From an uncultured Parabacteroides sp. (GTDB taxonomy: Bacteria > Bacteroidota > Bacteroidia > Bacteroidales > Tannerellaceae): a DNA stretch of 42,323 bases. Shown here one piece after another: positions 1-7,335 of this stretch. The stretch covers positions 1-42,323 of the forward strand of contig URZO01000027.1 in assembly GCA_900552465.1 (NCBI GenBank), given 5' to 3'. A program made the translations under genes and the position numbers. The notes beneath the pieces were generated by a model that was given only the letters and a program-made list of their open reading frames with translations, was not told the DNA's origin and did not search any database. Each line of letters begins with the position of its first letter. Within the stretch, counting starts at the first letter, position 1.

Positions 1-55
1 AACCCGCGACCCTAACCTTGGCAAGGTTATGCTCTACCAACTGAGCTACTTCCGC
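1..55 (-). tRNA. tRNA-Gly (GCC anticodon), 3' end cut off by the window edge
   Basis: Read on the minus strand this begins GCGGAAGTAGCTCAGTTGG, a classic acceptor and D-arm start. The anticodon arm is CCTTGCCAAGG, with GCC in the loop, which decodes glycine codons GGC/GGT. The variable loop and the start of the T-arm (GGTCGCGGGTT) are present; the rest of the T-arm and the acceptor 3' strand lie beyond position 1. A well-formed promoter sits just upstream. Confidence 0.95.
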
Positions 56-66
56 GATAACGGGTG

Positions 67-97
67 CAAAGATAGAGGTATTTTTTTATTCTCCAAA
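67..97 (-). promoter_or_regulatory. Bacteroidetes-type promoter of tRNA-Gly
   Basis: On the minus strand a -33 TTTG (97 to 94) is followed after 19 bases by the -7 box TATCTTTG (74 to 67). This matches the known primary sigma consensus of Bacteroidetes (TTTG, 19-21 bases, TAnnTTTG). Transcription would start about 5 bases before the tRNA 5' end at 55. Confidence 0.8.
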
Positions 98-155
98 ACC
101 TGACTGCACTTTTTTCATGCAATTTTCACAGTTCACACCCGCTCAAAATCATATC

Positions 156-926
156 TTACTTTAGTCCAGTCGCTTCCATCCACATATTAGCCATCAGCTG
201 GCGGCCGGGTAAATCAGGATGTACACCGTCATTCGACCAATAACGTGCCGGCGCCAACTTAACTGCGGCGTCAAAACCGGCCTGGAAAGGTACGAATACG
301 GTATTAAATTCGCCTGACAGCTTACGGGCTGACTTGCGGAACTCGTCGAACATCGGATACCATCTGGAATCTTCTATCGCAGCGCCATCACGCAAAGTGA
401 AAGGTTCGCAAAGGACTATCTGAGTATTCGGCAGCTTCTCTTTCGTATATTTCAAAAGAGCGCGCAGATCGTTTTCATACGTCTCGACAGTCCCTTTATA
501 TCCGTGTGTCAGCGTATGCCAATAGTCGTTCACACCGATCAGGATGCTCAATACATCGGGCTGGAAAGCCAGACAATCCAACTCCCAACGATCGCGAAGT
601 TCATACACCTTATTCCCGCTGATACCACGATTATAAATCTTAGGCTGCAGGGCAGCTTCTTTCTCCAGCAATTGTGTTGCTGTAAAAAGCACATAGCCGC
701 TACCAAACTGTTCTATCGTATTGCAACGTTTACTATTCTTATCACGGCCGCAGTCGGTGATGGAATCGCCCTGGAACAGGATCACACAATCTTTTTTCAG
801 GTTGATCTTCGGAGCATGCACAGATGTATTTTCTTTCACGGCAGCTTTTGCGATCTCCGGGATCATCAGGGCGCTGAACCCTGCCAATGCTCCCTTTTTC
901 AGGAAGTCTCTTCTGGAATTTTTCAT
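156..926 (-). CDS. Exported SGNH/GDSL-family hydrolase (probable carbohydrate esterase)
   Basis: A 256-residue SGNH-fold esterase. Residues 5-10 (RRDFLK) followed by a hydrophobic stretch to about residue 28 form a twin-arginine (Tat) signal, so the protein is probably exported folded. Block I is GDSIT with nucleophile Ser55, block II is the NRGISGN region (about 99-105), block III is GVND (131-134), and block V is DGVHP with the Asp233/His236 pair. All four SGNH blocks are intact. The nearest familiar enzymes are rhamnogalacturonan or xylan acetylesterases and lysophospholipase-like GDSL enzymes; the substrate cannot be read from sequence. A -7 box TATCTTTG lies at 977-970 on the minus strand. 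It is transcribed alone toward the tRNA gene. Confidence 0.88.
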   Translation of the reverse strand: MKNSRRDFLKKGALAGFSALMIPEIAKAAVKENTSVHAPKINLKKDCVILFQGDSITDCGRDKNSKRCNTIEQFGSGYVLFTATQLLEKEAALQPKIYNRGISGNKVYELRDRWELDCLAFQPDVLSILIGVNDYWHTLTHGYKGTVETYENDLRALLKYTKEKLPNTQIVLCEPFTLRDGAAIEDSRWYPMFDEFRKSARKLSGEFNTVFVPFQAGFDAAVKLAPARYWSNDGVHPDLPGRQLMANMWMEATGLK

Positions 927-969
927 GGGTAGAAATAAGTTTATTTTATTACATTGATTGAATTAAATA

Positions 970-977
970 CAAAGATA
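970..977 (-). promoter_or_regulatory. -7 box of the SGNH hydrolase promoter
   Basis: TATCTTTG on the minus strand, 43 bases before the ATG, matches TAnnTTTG. No clear TTTG is visible at the expected -33 distance, so the call rests on the -7 box alone. Confidence 0.5.
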
Positions 978-1015
978 GAACTTTAATAAAAAACTTGTAC
1001 ACAAATACAGGGCTT

Positions 1016-1840
1016 TTATATCCTGGCAATCAGTTCACGGACGAGTGTCGTCATAACCGCCGCCGCTTTATTGGCTGCCACAATCACATCTGCACCGTCA
1101 TTGACAAAGTCATCGGCAAAATGATAACCTTCGTTTGTAATGACAGACATACCGAACACGCGCAGGCCGGCATGACGGGCCACGATTACTTCCGGAACGG
1201 TGCTCATTCCGATCGCATCGCCTCCTACCCGACCGTAAAAAGCATACTCGGACGGCGTCTCAAAAGAAGGACCGGTCAAACCGACATACACGCCTTTCTT
1301 CAAAGGGATATCAAGAGAAGCAGCAATCTCTTCGACAAGCCGGATAAACTCGCGGTCATACGCGCGCGTCATATCCGGGAAACGGGTTCCGAACTGTTCA
1401 TTGTTCGGGCCGATCAGCGGATTAGGCATCATATTGATATGATCGCGTATAATCATCAGATCGCCCACTTTGAACGTATTATTGATACCGCCGGCAGCAT
1501 TAGAGACCAAGAGATTCTTTACGCCGAGCAATTTCATCACCCGGACGGGGAATGTCACCTGCTGCATCGTGTAGCCTTCATAATAATGAAAACGTCCCTG
1601 CATGGCAAGCACTTGTTTACCGCCTAATTTGCCGCAGATAAAGTTACCCTTATGCCCCGTTGCCGTCGAATGCATAAAATGAGGGATCTCGCTGTAAGGG
1701 ATAACGGTTGCTTCTTCGATCTGATCGGCAAGTGATCCCAGGCCGCTGCCTAAAATAATAGCCGTTTCCGGATTGCCGGTAATACGGGATGCCAAATAGT
1801 CGGCTGCTTCCTGATAAAAAGCATTGTCTGTTGTATTCAT
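1016..1840 (-). CDS. punA: Purine nucleoside phosphorylase (trimeric, PNP/MTAP family)
   Basis: A 274-residue enzyme that splits purine nucleosides with phosphate to give free base and (deoxy)ribose-1-phosphate in the cytoplasm. The phosphate-binding ILGSGLG loop is near residues 29-35, TATGHKGN carries the conserved histidine, and VSNAAGG and the GDAIGMSTVPE purine/ribose site follow; length fits the low-molecular-mass trimeric class. The upstream neighbour on the same strand is MtaD, whose product methylthioinosine is a substrate of some members of this family (known in Pseudomonas aeruginosa), so the two may act in sequence; that role is inference. A 22-bp-period repeat array fills the gap between mtaD and this gene, and no clear promoter of its own is seen. 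Confidence 0.93.
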   Translation of the reverse strand: MNTTDNAFYQEAADYLASRITGNPETAIILGSGLGSLADQIEEATVIPYSEIPHFMHSTATGHKGNFICGKLGGKQVLAMQGRFHYYEGYTMQQVTFPVRVMKLLGVKNLLVSNAAGGINNTFKVGDLMIIRDHINMMPNPLIGPNNEQFGTRFPDMTRAYDREFIRLVEEIAASLDIPLKKGVYVGLTGPSFETPSEYAFYGRVGGDAIGMSTVPEVIVARHAGLRVFGMSVITNEGYHFADDFVNDGADVIVAANKAAAVMTTLVRELIARI

Positions 1841-1867
1841 ATTCGTTCTAATTTATTTTTCTTTCAG

Positions 1868-1999
1868 ATGAAACTTTTGTTTCCCCGGCAAGAAACTTTA
1901 GTTCCATGGGCATGAAACTTTAGTTCCGTGCCTATGAAACTTTATTTCCATGCCTATGGAATTTAAAATGCATGCCTATGGAATCCGGCTTCGATGCTT
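1868..1999. repeat. Degenerate tandem repeat, six units of 22 bp
   Basis: Six consecutive units start at 1868, 1890, 1912, 1934, 1956 and 1978, each exactly 22 bp. Units 2-4 are most alike and contain GAAACTTTAGTTCC or a close variant followed by a TGCCT-like end. The core is a near-palindrome, AACT/AGTT arms around TT. The last two units are more diverged, and the last reaches into the mtaD stop codon (1998-2000). The array lies between mtaD and punA, ending 27 bp before the punA start, and is probably in their shared transcript. Confidence 0.85.
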
Positions 2000-3257
2000 A
2001 TGCCTTTCCCACGAGCTTATAGGCCAATCGGGCAGTCTGCTCCATGATTTCATCTTCGCCCGGGACTTTCTTATCCTGCATCAGGATCTTGCCGTTGCAG
2101 ATAACGGTGTCGATACAACTGCCGTTTGCCGCATAGACCAGATTGGATATAAAATTATGGTTCGGCGTAAAGGCCGGGATATGCAAATCCACCAGACAGA
2201 GATCGGCCAGATAACCTTCGGCGATTCGTCCGGCTTTCAGTCCGATAGCCGAGGCACCGGCTTCGGTCGCCGCCTGGAATATTTCGCCTGCGGGAACCGC
2301 TTCCGGATCTTTCCGCCAGGCTTTGCCCAAAAGAGAGGCGAGCTTCATCGCCTCGATCATATCCAAATTGTTGGAAGAAGAACAGCCGTCAGTGCCCAAA
2401 GCGACTGTTACACCTGCTTTCCGCATCTCACTGAATTTAAACTGAATGCCGGAAGCTAACTTCATATTGGATGCCGGGTTATGCACCACCTTGACTCCAT
2501 GATCCGCCAGCATACGGATCTCGTCATCATCGATATAAAGACCATGTGCGATGATCAGACGGGGCGACAGCAGACCTAACTTGTGCAAATAGCGAACGGG
2601 CGTAAGGCCGAACTGCTTGACCGAGTCTTGCACTTCCCCTTCCGTTTCCGCCAGATGCAGATGGATCGGAACGGAATGTTCCGCAGCAAAGCCATGTATC
2701 CATTGCAGCAATTCCCCGGAAACCGTATAGATCGCATGGGGACCGACTGAATATTGTATGCGTTCGCTATACTTATCCGTCTCGGCAATCAGCCTCTCGT
2801 TCTCCCGTTTGCTCCGTTCGGCCAACTCCGGTTTGAAATGGTCAAAGCAGGCTCCCGAGAGCAGCGTCCGCAAACCCATTTCTTCCACTGCGTCGGCCGT
2901 TGCTTCGAATTTATGATACATATCGAAGAAAGTCGTCGTGCCGCTCTTTATCATTTCCAGGCAAGCCAGCTTCGCGCCCCAATAGACATCCTCGCGGGTC
3001 AGCTTGGCTTCATTCGGCCAGATCTTCTGCTCCAACCAGGGCATCAGCGGCATATCGTCTCCGAAACCGCGGAAAAGCGTCATAGCGGCATGCGTATGTG
3101 CATTTACCAATCCTGGGATCAAGGCTTTACGCTTCCCGTCGATAACCTGGTCCGCCTGCACTTGCAGGTCTGTTCCTATCTGTTTAATTTCCCTTTCTTC
3201 TATATAAACATCTGTCACTGCGTCATTCAACAGGACACCCTTTATCAATATACTCAT
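1998..3257 (-). CDS. mtaD: 5-methylthioadenosine/S-adenosylhomocysteine deaminase
   Basis: A 419-residue metal-dependent amidohydrolase that deaminates MTA and SAH to the inosine forms. The metal ligands are visible: the NAHTHAAM motif (HxH), a HLHLAETEGE strand, the HG of IIAHGLY, and the Asp of TDGCSSSNN. The family also contains chlorohydrolases and guanine deaminases, but VVHNPASNMKLASG and TDGCSSSNN fit the MtaD/SsnA-like branch well. The start overlaps the stop of the upstream dbpA by 4 bases (ATGA), so translation is probably coupled. Downstream is punA, giving an adjacent deaminase-phosphorylase pair. Exact substrate preference within the amidohydrolases remains inference. Confidence 0.88.
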   Translation of the reverse strand: MSILIKGVLLNDAVTDVYIEEREIKQIGTDLQVQADQVIDGKRKALIPGLVNAHTHAAMTLFRGFGDDMPLMPWLEQKIWPNEAKLTREDVYWGAKLACLEMIKSGTTTFFDMYHKFEATADAVEEMGLRTLLSGACFDHFKPELAERSKRENERLIAETDKYSERIQYSVGPHAIYTVSGELLQWIHGFAAEHSVPIHLHLAETEGEVQDSVKQFGLTPVRYLHKLGLLSPRLIIAHGLYIDDDEIRMLADHGVKVVHNPASNMKLASGIQFKFSEMRKAGVTVALGTDGCSSSNNLDMIEAMKLASLLGKAWRKDPEAVPAGEIFQAATEAGASAIGLKAGRIAEGYLADLCLVDLHIPAFTPNHNFISNLVYAANGSCIDTVICNGKILMQDKKVPGEDEIMEQTARLAYKLVGKA

Positions 3258-4564
3258 ACGAATTTAGCCTTCATGTTCTTTATCTTTTCATCACGGATAC
3301 GTCCCAGCAAGCCGGAAAGTTTGTCCCGTTTCACAGCGGCAAAGGCACAACTCTCCTTCACCTCGACAACGCCTAAATCATCCTTTTCCAGTCCTCCTTT
3401 TTGGAAAAGGAAGCCAACGACGTCTTTCTTGCTCAACTTATCCCGCTTCCCGCGGTTGATCGTCAGCGTCACCCATTCGGAACGGACCGGTTTCTTTGCC
3501 ACTTCGGGCAGGAAAAACTCTTCCGGTTCACGGGTGATATATTCGGGAACGGTTTCCTCTTCATTCAAAATCAGGTAAGCGACTCCTTCCGCGTTCATAC
3601 GGGCGGTACGTCCGTTACGGTGTACATACGCTTCTTCGTTAATCGGAAGATGATAGTGGATTACATTCTTGACTTCGGGGATGTCCAGGCCGCGGGAAGC
3701 TAAATCGGTGGAGATAAAAACGGTAGCACTGCCGTTACGGAAATGCGACAAAGCGCGTTCGCGTTCCGGCTGCTCCATTCCTCCATGAAAATATTCGTTA
3801 TCCACACCCATTTCGGTCAGGTAATTGCTCACCCGTTCCACCGTCTCACGGAAATTACAGAAGATCAGGGCGGAACCGCCTTTCAGCTCTCCCAACAGTT
3901 TATAAAGCGTTTCCAACTTATCTTTCACCGGCGATTTAACTACGCGCAAAGTAAGCCCTTTCGCCTCCTTCACCTCTTTCAGGAAAGATAAACGCACCGG
4001 AGCCGTAATTCCGGTAAAAGGAGGAATCTCGACCGCAGCTGTCGCCGAAGTTAAAACACGGCGGCGGACGCCCGGAAGATGCGCCAGTATCTCTTTCATC
4101 TCTGCTAAGAAGCCGAGTTCGAGCGACTTGTCGAACTCATCCAGTACCAGCGTACGCACGCTATCCAGATCGATATTTCCCCGTTCCAGGTGATCCACAA
4201 TACGTCCCGGCGTACCGATCAGAACCGTCGGCGGATGTTCCAGACTTTTCTTCTCCGTACGGATCGGATGTCCTCCGTAGCAGCAGTTCACCTTATATCC
4301 GGCACCTAATGAACGGAATACGGTTTCGATCTGCAAGGCCAACTCCCGCGAGGGAGCGATGATGAGCGCCTGTATCTTTTTATCCTCATCCGTCAGTGTA
4401 GTCAGTAACGGCAGCAGGAATGCCAGCGTCTTACCCGAGCCTGTCGGACTGAGCAGCACCATGTCTTTTGTCGTTCCGGCGTCCAGCACGGCTTGCTGCA
4501 TCTCGTTCAGAGCCGCAATGCCGGTATTAGCAAGGGCGCGGGCGATTATTTCATTATTCGTCAT
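3254..4564 (-). CDS. dbpA: DEAD-box-type RNA helicase with DbpA RNA-binding domain
   Basis: A 436-residue ATP-dependent RNA helicase. The Walker A motif SPTGSGKT is at 39-46, motif II reads DEFD (142-145) instead of DEAD, motif III SAT is near 173-175, and HRNGRTAR is motif VI. The last 70 or so residues (from WVTLTINRGKRDKLS) are a DbpA-type RRM, which in E. coli DbpA binds hairpin 92 of 23S rRNA, so a role in large-subunit assembly is likely. The stop overlaps the mtaD start by 4 bases, and only one base separates its start from the M20 dipeptidase stop, so the three are probably one operon. The phenylalanine in motif II is unusual for the superfamily; all other motifs are intact. Confidence 0.92.
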   Translation of the reverse strand: MTNNEIIARALANTGIAALNEMQQAVLDAGTTKDMVLLSPTGSGKTLAFLLPLLTTLTDEDKKIQALIIAPSRELALQIETVFRSLGAGYKVNCCYGGHPIRTEKKSLEHPPTVLIGTPGRIVDHLERGNIDLDSVRTLVLDEFDKSLELGFLAEMKEILAHLPGVRRRVLTSATAAVEIPPFTGITAPVRLSFLKEVKEAKGLTLRVVKSPVKDKLETLYKLLGELKGGSALIFCNFRETVERVSNYLTEMGVDNEYFHGGMEQPERERALSHFRNGSATVFISTDLASRGLDIPEVKNVIHYHLPINEEAYVHRNGRTARMNAEGVAYLILNEEETVPEYITREPEEFFLPEVAKKPVRSEWVTLTINRGKRDKLSKKDVVGFLFQKGGLEKDDLGVVEVKESCAFAAVKRDKLSGLLGRIRDEKIKNMKAKFV

Positions 4565-4565
4565 A

Positions 4566-5924
4566 TCAATTGAATCGTTTATAAAATTCAGCCACCGACT
4601 CTATCCCTTTGTAGAAGAAATCGAGCGTACAGCTTTCGTTCGGCGAATGGATCGCGTTCTGTTCAAGACCGAAGCCCATCAGGACAGTCTTAATCCCCAA
4701 CACCTGCTCAAAAGTAGCGATAATAGGAATACTGCCACCGCGACGGACAGCCAGCGGACGTTTTCCAAACGCGACAGTGACCGCCTCTTCGGCAGCCTTA
4801 TAAGCCGGCATGTCGATAGGGCAAACATATCCCTGGCCTCCATGTTTCGGAGTTACTTTCACCTTTACATAAGCGGGTGCCACGCTGGCGATATAATCTT
4901 CGAACAGTTTTGAAATCTTGCTGTGGTCCTGATGCGGTACCAGACGGCAGGAAACTTTGGCGTATGCCTTGGAAGGAAGAACCGTTTTGCTTCCCTCTTC
5001 CGTATAACCACCCCAAATGCCGCAGATGTCGAACGACGGACGGCAACTGTTGCGCTCCAATGTAGAATATCCTTTTTCACCAAACAGCTCATCCACGCCG
5101 ATAGCCGCCTTATATTTCGCTTCGTCAAACGGGATCTGTGCGATCATCTCACGTTCGGCCGGCGAGACTTCTTCCACGTCATCATAAAAGCCGGGAATCG
5201 TGATCCGCCCGTCGGCATCTGTTATGTCGGCCATCAGCTTACACAATACATTGACCGGATTGGCAACCGCACCGCCGAAATGGCCGGAATGCAGATCCCG
5301 GTTAGGCCCTGTCACCTCTATTTCCCAATAAGCCAGTCCGCGAAGACCGGTTGTCAACGAGGGAGTCTCGGCACTGACCATGCTGGTATCGGAAACCAGG
5401 ATCACGTCGGCTTTCAACAGTTCCTTATGTGTACGACAGAAGTCCTCGAGGCTGGGCGAGCCGATCTCTTCTTCTCCTTCGAAGATAAATTTCACATTGC
5501 ATTTCAACAGGTCCAGATTCAAGGCTGTTTCAAAACCTTTCACCTGCATCATCGCCTGGCCTTTATCGTCGTCCGCACCACGCGCCCAGATACGGCCGTC
5601 ACGGATTTCCGGTTCGAAAGGCTGGCTCTTCCACAATTCTAACGGTTCGGCCGGCATCACATCGTAGTGGGCATAAACCAGCACAGTCGGGGCATCCTGA
5701 GAAACCATCTTCTCGCCATATACAACCGGATTACCTTCTGTCGGCATCACCACAGCCTTATCGGCACCGGCAGCCAGCAAGAGTTCTGTCCAGCGTTTTG
5801 CACACGCCTCCATATCAGGCTTATGTTCTTGTTTCGCACTTATCGACGGAATACGGATCAAGGAGAAAAGCTCCTCGATGAAACGGTCTTTGTTTGATTC
5901 TATGTACGTTTTTATTGACATCAT
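4566..5924 (-). CDS. M20-family dipeptidase / metallopeptidase
   Basis: A 452-residue cytoplasmic dizinc peptidase of family M20 (PepV/CNDP-like dipeptidases). Metal-binding and catalytic motifs are visible in order: YAHYDV (His ligand), ARGADDDKGQ (bridging Asp), EGEEEIGS (catalytic Glu plus Glu ligand), VSDTSM (Asp ligand) and HSPNE near the C terminus (last His). RDLHSGHFGG belongs to the inserted dimerisation lid. It has no signal peptide. Start is the first ATG; the second codon is also ATG and equally possible. It heads the run dipeptidase-dbpA-mtaD-punA. It lies only 29 bp after the end of higA, so read-through from the HigBA unit cannot be excluded. Confidence 0.9.
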   Translation of the reverse strand: MMSIKTYIESNKDRFIEELFSLIRIPSISAKQEHKPDMEACAKRWTELLLAAGADKAVVMPTEGNPVVYGEKMVSQDAPTVLVYAHYDVMPAEPLELWKSQPFEPEIRDGRIWARGADDDKGQAMMQVKGFETALNLDLLKCNVKFIFEGEEEIGSPSLEDFCRTHKELLKADVILVSDTSMVSAETPSLTTGLRGLAYWEIEVTGPNRDLHSGHFGGAVANPVNVLCKLMADITDADGRITIPGFYDDVEEVSPAEREMIAQIPFDEAKYKAAIGVDELFGEKGYSTLERNSCRPSFDICGIWGGYTEEGSKTVLPSKAYAKVSCRLVPHQDHSKISKLFEDYIASVAPAYVKVKVTPKHGGQGYVCPIDMPAYKAAEEAVTVAFGKRPLAVRRGGSIPIIATFEQVLGIKTVLMGFGLEQNAIHSPNESCTLDFFYKGIESVAEFYKRFN

Positions 5925-5953
5925 ATTTTTATTTTAATTATACTTTGTTTCCA

Positions 5954-6298
5954 CTACAATGCAGCAACCACTTTTCTTATATTGGCAAGTCTTTCTAAAA
6001 AGGTTTTGTCCGATTTAGCCACTTGCATGTCATACTGGGTTTGCTGACGAATCCAAATATCCGCATCAATGCCAAGCGCAGCTTCAAACAAAAGCGCATA
6101 TTCCGTAGAAACAGATCGTTTTCCATTCAATATTTCATTAAGCAATGTTGGAGATATGCCCATTTGTGCTGCAAGTTTCCGCTGTGAAATACCCCGGTAT
6201 ACTATTTCATCTTTTATCAACTCACCCGGATGTATAGGTTCGGATGGGGTCAGATTATTAGCAATCATTTTAGGATCAACTCCTTGAAGTGTTATCAT
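5954..6298 (-). CDS. higA: HigA-family antitoxin (XRE/VapI-type HTH)
   Basis: A 114-residue antitoxin and DNA-binding repressor. After HPGELIKDE, the typical HigA opening, there is a helix-turn-helix (about residues 35-62: ISQRKLAAQMGISPTLLNEILNG), then an ALGIDADIWIRQQ segment common to the VapI/HigA group. It would neutralise HigB and repress the shared promoter. It lies 7 bp after the higB stop, toxin first and antitoxin second, the normal HigBA order. A later start at Met11 would still keep the whole HigA domain, so the exact N terminus is uncertain. The pair is richer in A+T than the neighbouring operons, consistent with acquisition. Confidence 0.92.
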   Translation of the reverse strand: MITLQGVDPKMIANNLTPSEPIHPGELIKDEIVYRGISQRKLAAQMGISPTLLNEILNGKRSVSTEYALLFEAALGIDADIWIRQQTQYDMQVAKSDKTFLERLANIRKVVAAL

Positions 6299-6305
6299 AA
6301 CGCAA

Positions 6306-6623
6306 TTATTTATAATGATTTGACAATTCGATTATATTACATACGGTAACAATCGGTTCCTCTATCGAATCTCTTACAGTAAATTCAACCCGATATTTAT
6401 TATTCACCCGTATGGATGAAAGACCTTTTTTATCACCTTTCAATACTTCATAATTCAAAGAATTTATCGACAGAAGATCTTCTACCCTTTTGGCATCCAA
6501 CAGGAAATCCACACATTTTTGATACCGCCTTACAACATCAGGCTGGTAACGGTGCTTCTTATCATCCACCTTTCCCTTGATATAAAGATCTCTCAAATAT
6601 GCTTCCTCAAATGTAACAACCAT
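6306..6623 (-). CDS. higB: HigB/RelE-family toxin
   Basis: A predicted mRNA interferase of the RelE/ParE fold, 105 residues from the chosen start. Seen: VVRRYQKCVDFLLDAKRVEDLLSIN, then a strand-rich half with SSIRVNNKYRVEFTV, the typical HigB core, ending in ELSNHYK. An upstream in-frame ATG at 6668 was rejected because the -7 box of the promoter (6651-6644) lies between it and the ATG at 6623; the latter gives the usual toxin length. HigB toxins cleave mRNA on the ribosome; whether this one is active is not shown by the sequence, but no residues are evidently missing. Confidence 0.88.
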   Translation of the reverse strand: MVVTFEEAYLRDLYIKGKVDDKKHRYQPDVVRRYQKCVDFLLDAKRVEDLLSINSLNYEVLKGDKKGLSSIRVNNKYRVEFTVRDSIEEPIVTVCNIIELSNHYK

Positions 6624-6643
6624 ATTGTCTTCGTATTTAGATA

Positions 6644-6683
6644 CAAATCTAACACATTCTCCCGACATTCACAAAAATGTGAA
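6644..6683 (-). promoter_or_regulatory. higBA promoter with palindromic operator over the -33 box
   Basis: On the minus strand TTTG (6675-6672), 20 bases, then TAGATTTG (6651-6644) is a full match to the Bacteroidetes promoter consensus. A palindrome TTCACA-AAAA-TGTGAA (6668-6683) overlaps the -33 element, which is where an autorepressing HigA would be expected to bind. Binding is inference. Confidence 0.72.
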
Positions 6684-6693
6684 CAGAAACTTT

Positions 6694-7263
6694 CTATTTC
6701 GTTTTCCGCTTATACAAAAACGATTGCCAACGTTCTTCGATATTTCCCTGGCGAAACATTTCGTAACGGGCCATAATGAAGAACAGATCGGAAAGGCGGT
6801 TTACGAATTGAAGGATTTCCGGCGAAACGGGATCTTTTCGGTTCAAGGTCCAGAGACAGCGTTCGGCACGACGCACGATCGTGCGGGCCAACTGTAAATG
6901 AGCCGATACCGGCGAGCCGCCCGGCAGGATAAAATAGCCGTTATCTTCCATCTTCGCCGACAGGTCGTCGATCTGTTGCTCACAGAAAGCGACCAGGTCT
7001 TCGGACAGGGCGTTCGGATTCTTGTCCCGGATGGCAGAAGGGGTTGCCACGTGCGACATCACCACCATCATCTCCCGTTGTATCTTCCCCAGCAGATCGT
7101 GCCACTCGTGTCCGGCAGGAAGCAGCGCACGGACAATGCCAATTTCAGCATTCACCTCGTCCAACGTTCCGTTCGCCTCTATCCGGATGTCGTCCTTATC
7201 CACTCGTTCGCCCCCATGAATACCGGTGCGTCCTTTGTCTCCTCCACGTGTATATATCCTCAT
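6694..7263 (-). CDS. pduO: ATP:cob(I)alamin adenosyltransferase (PduO type)
   Basis: A 189-residue enzyme that transfers the adenosyl group of ATP to Co(I) corrinoid, the last step in making coenzyme B12. The N terminus MRIYTRGGDKGRTG is the family's ATP-binding signature, DEVNAEIG follows, and the C-terminal helix RTIVRRAERCLW carries the conserved arginine/glutamate pair. Start is taken at 7263; an upstream ATG at 7293 would add ten residues before the signature and lies in the promoter. A -7 box TATATTTG (7298-7291) serves it. It is divergent from the esterase-like gene, and a cobyrinate a,c-diamide synthase lies beyond that gene. Confidence 0.92.
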   Translation of the reverse strand: MRIYTRGGDKGRTGIHGGERVDKDDIRIEANGTLDEVNAEIGIVRALLPAGHEWHDLLGKIQREMMVVMSHVATPSAIRDKNPNALSEDLVAFCEQQIDDLSAKMEDNGYFILPGGSPVSAHLQLARTIVRRAERCLWTLNRKDPVSPEILQFVNRLSDLFFIMARYEMFRQGNIEERWQSFLYKRKTK

Positions 7264-7290
7264 TTTTATCAATTTTGATAAGTACTGTGA

Positions 7291-7311
7291 CAAATATAAA
7301 CATTATCTTTG
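7291..7311. promoter_or_regulatory. Back-to-back divergent -7 boxes
   Basis: The minus-strand box TATATTTG (7298-7291, for the adenosyltransferase) and the plus-strand box TATCTTTG (7304-7311, for the esterase) are separated by only 5 bp. Together they form an imperfect dyad. The -33 regions must overlap the opposite transcript, so the two promoters probably compete for polymerase. Neither shows a perfect -33 TTTG. Confidence 0.6.
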
Positions 7312-7335
7312 ACTATTCTATTTAATCTAATTCTC

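Noticed and set aside
1868..1999. CRISPR array
   Set aside because: Units are contiguous with no spacers and there are no cas genes; the same holds for the arrays at 26687, 26981 and 41320.
7264..7335. Cobalamin riboswitch before the adenosyltransferase gene
   Set aside because: The leader is only about 20 bases long and contains no B12-box sequence.
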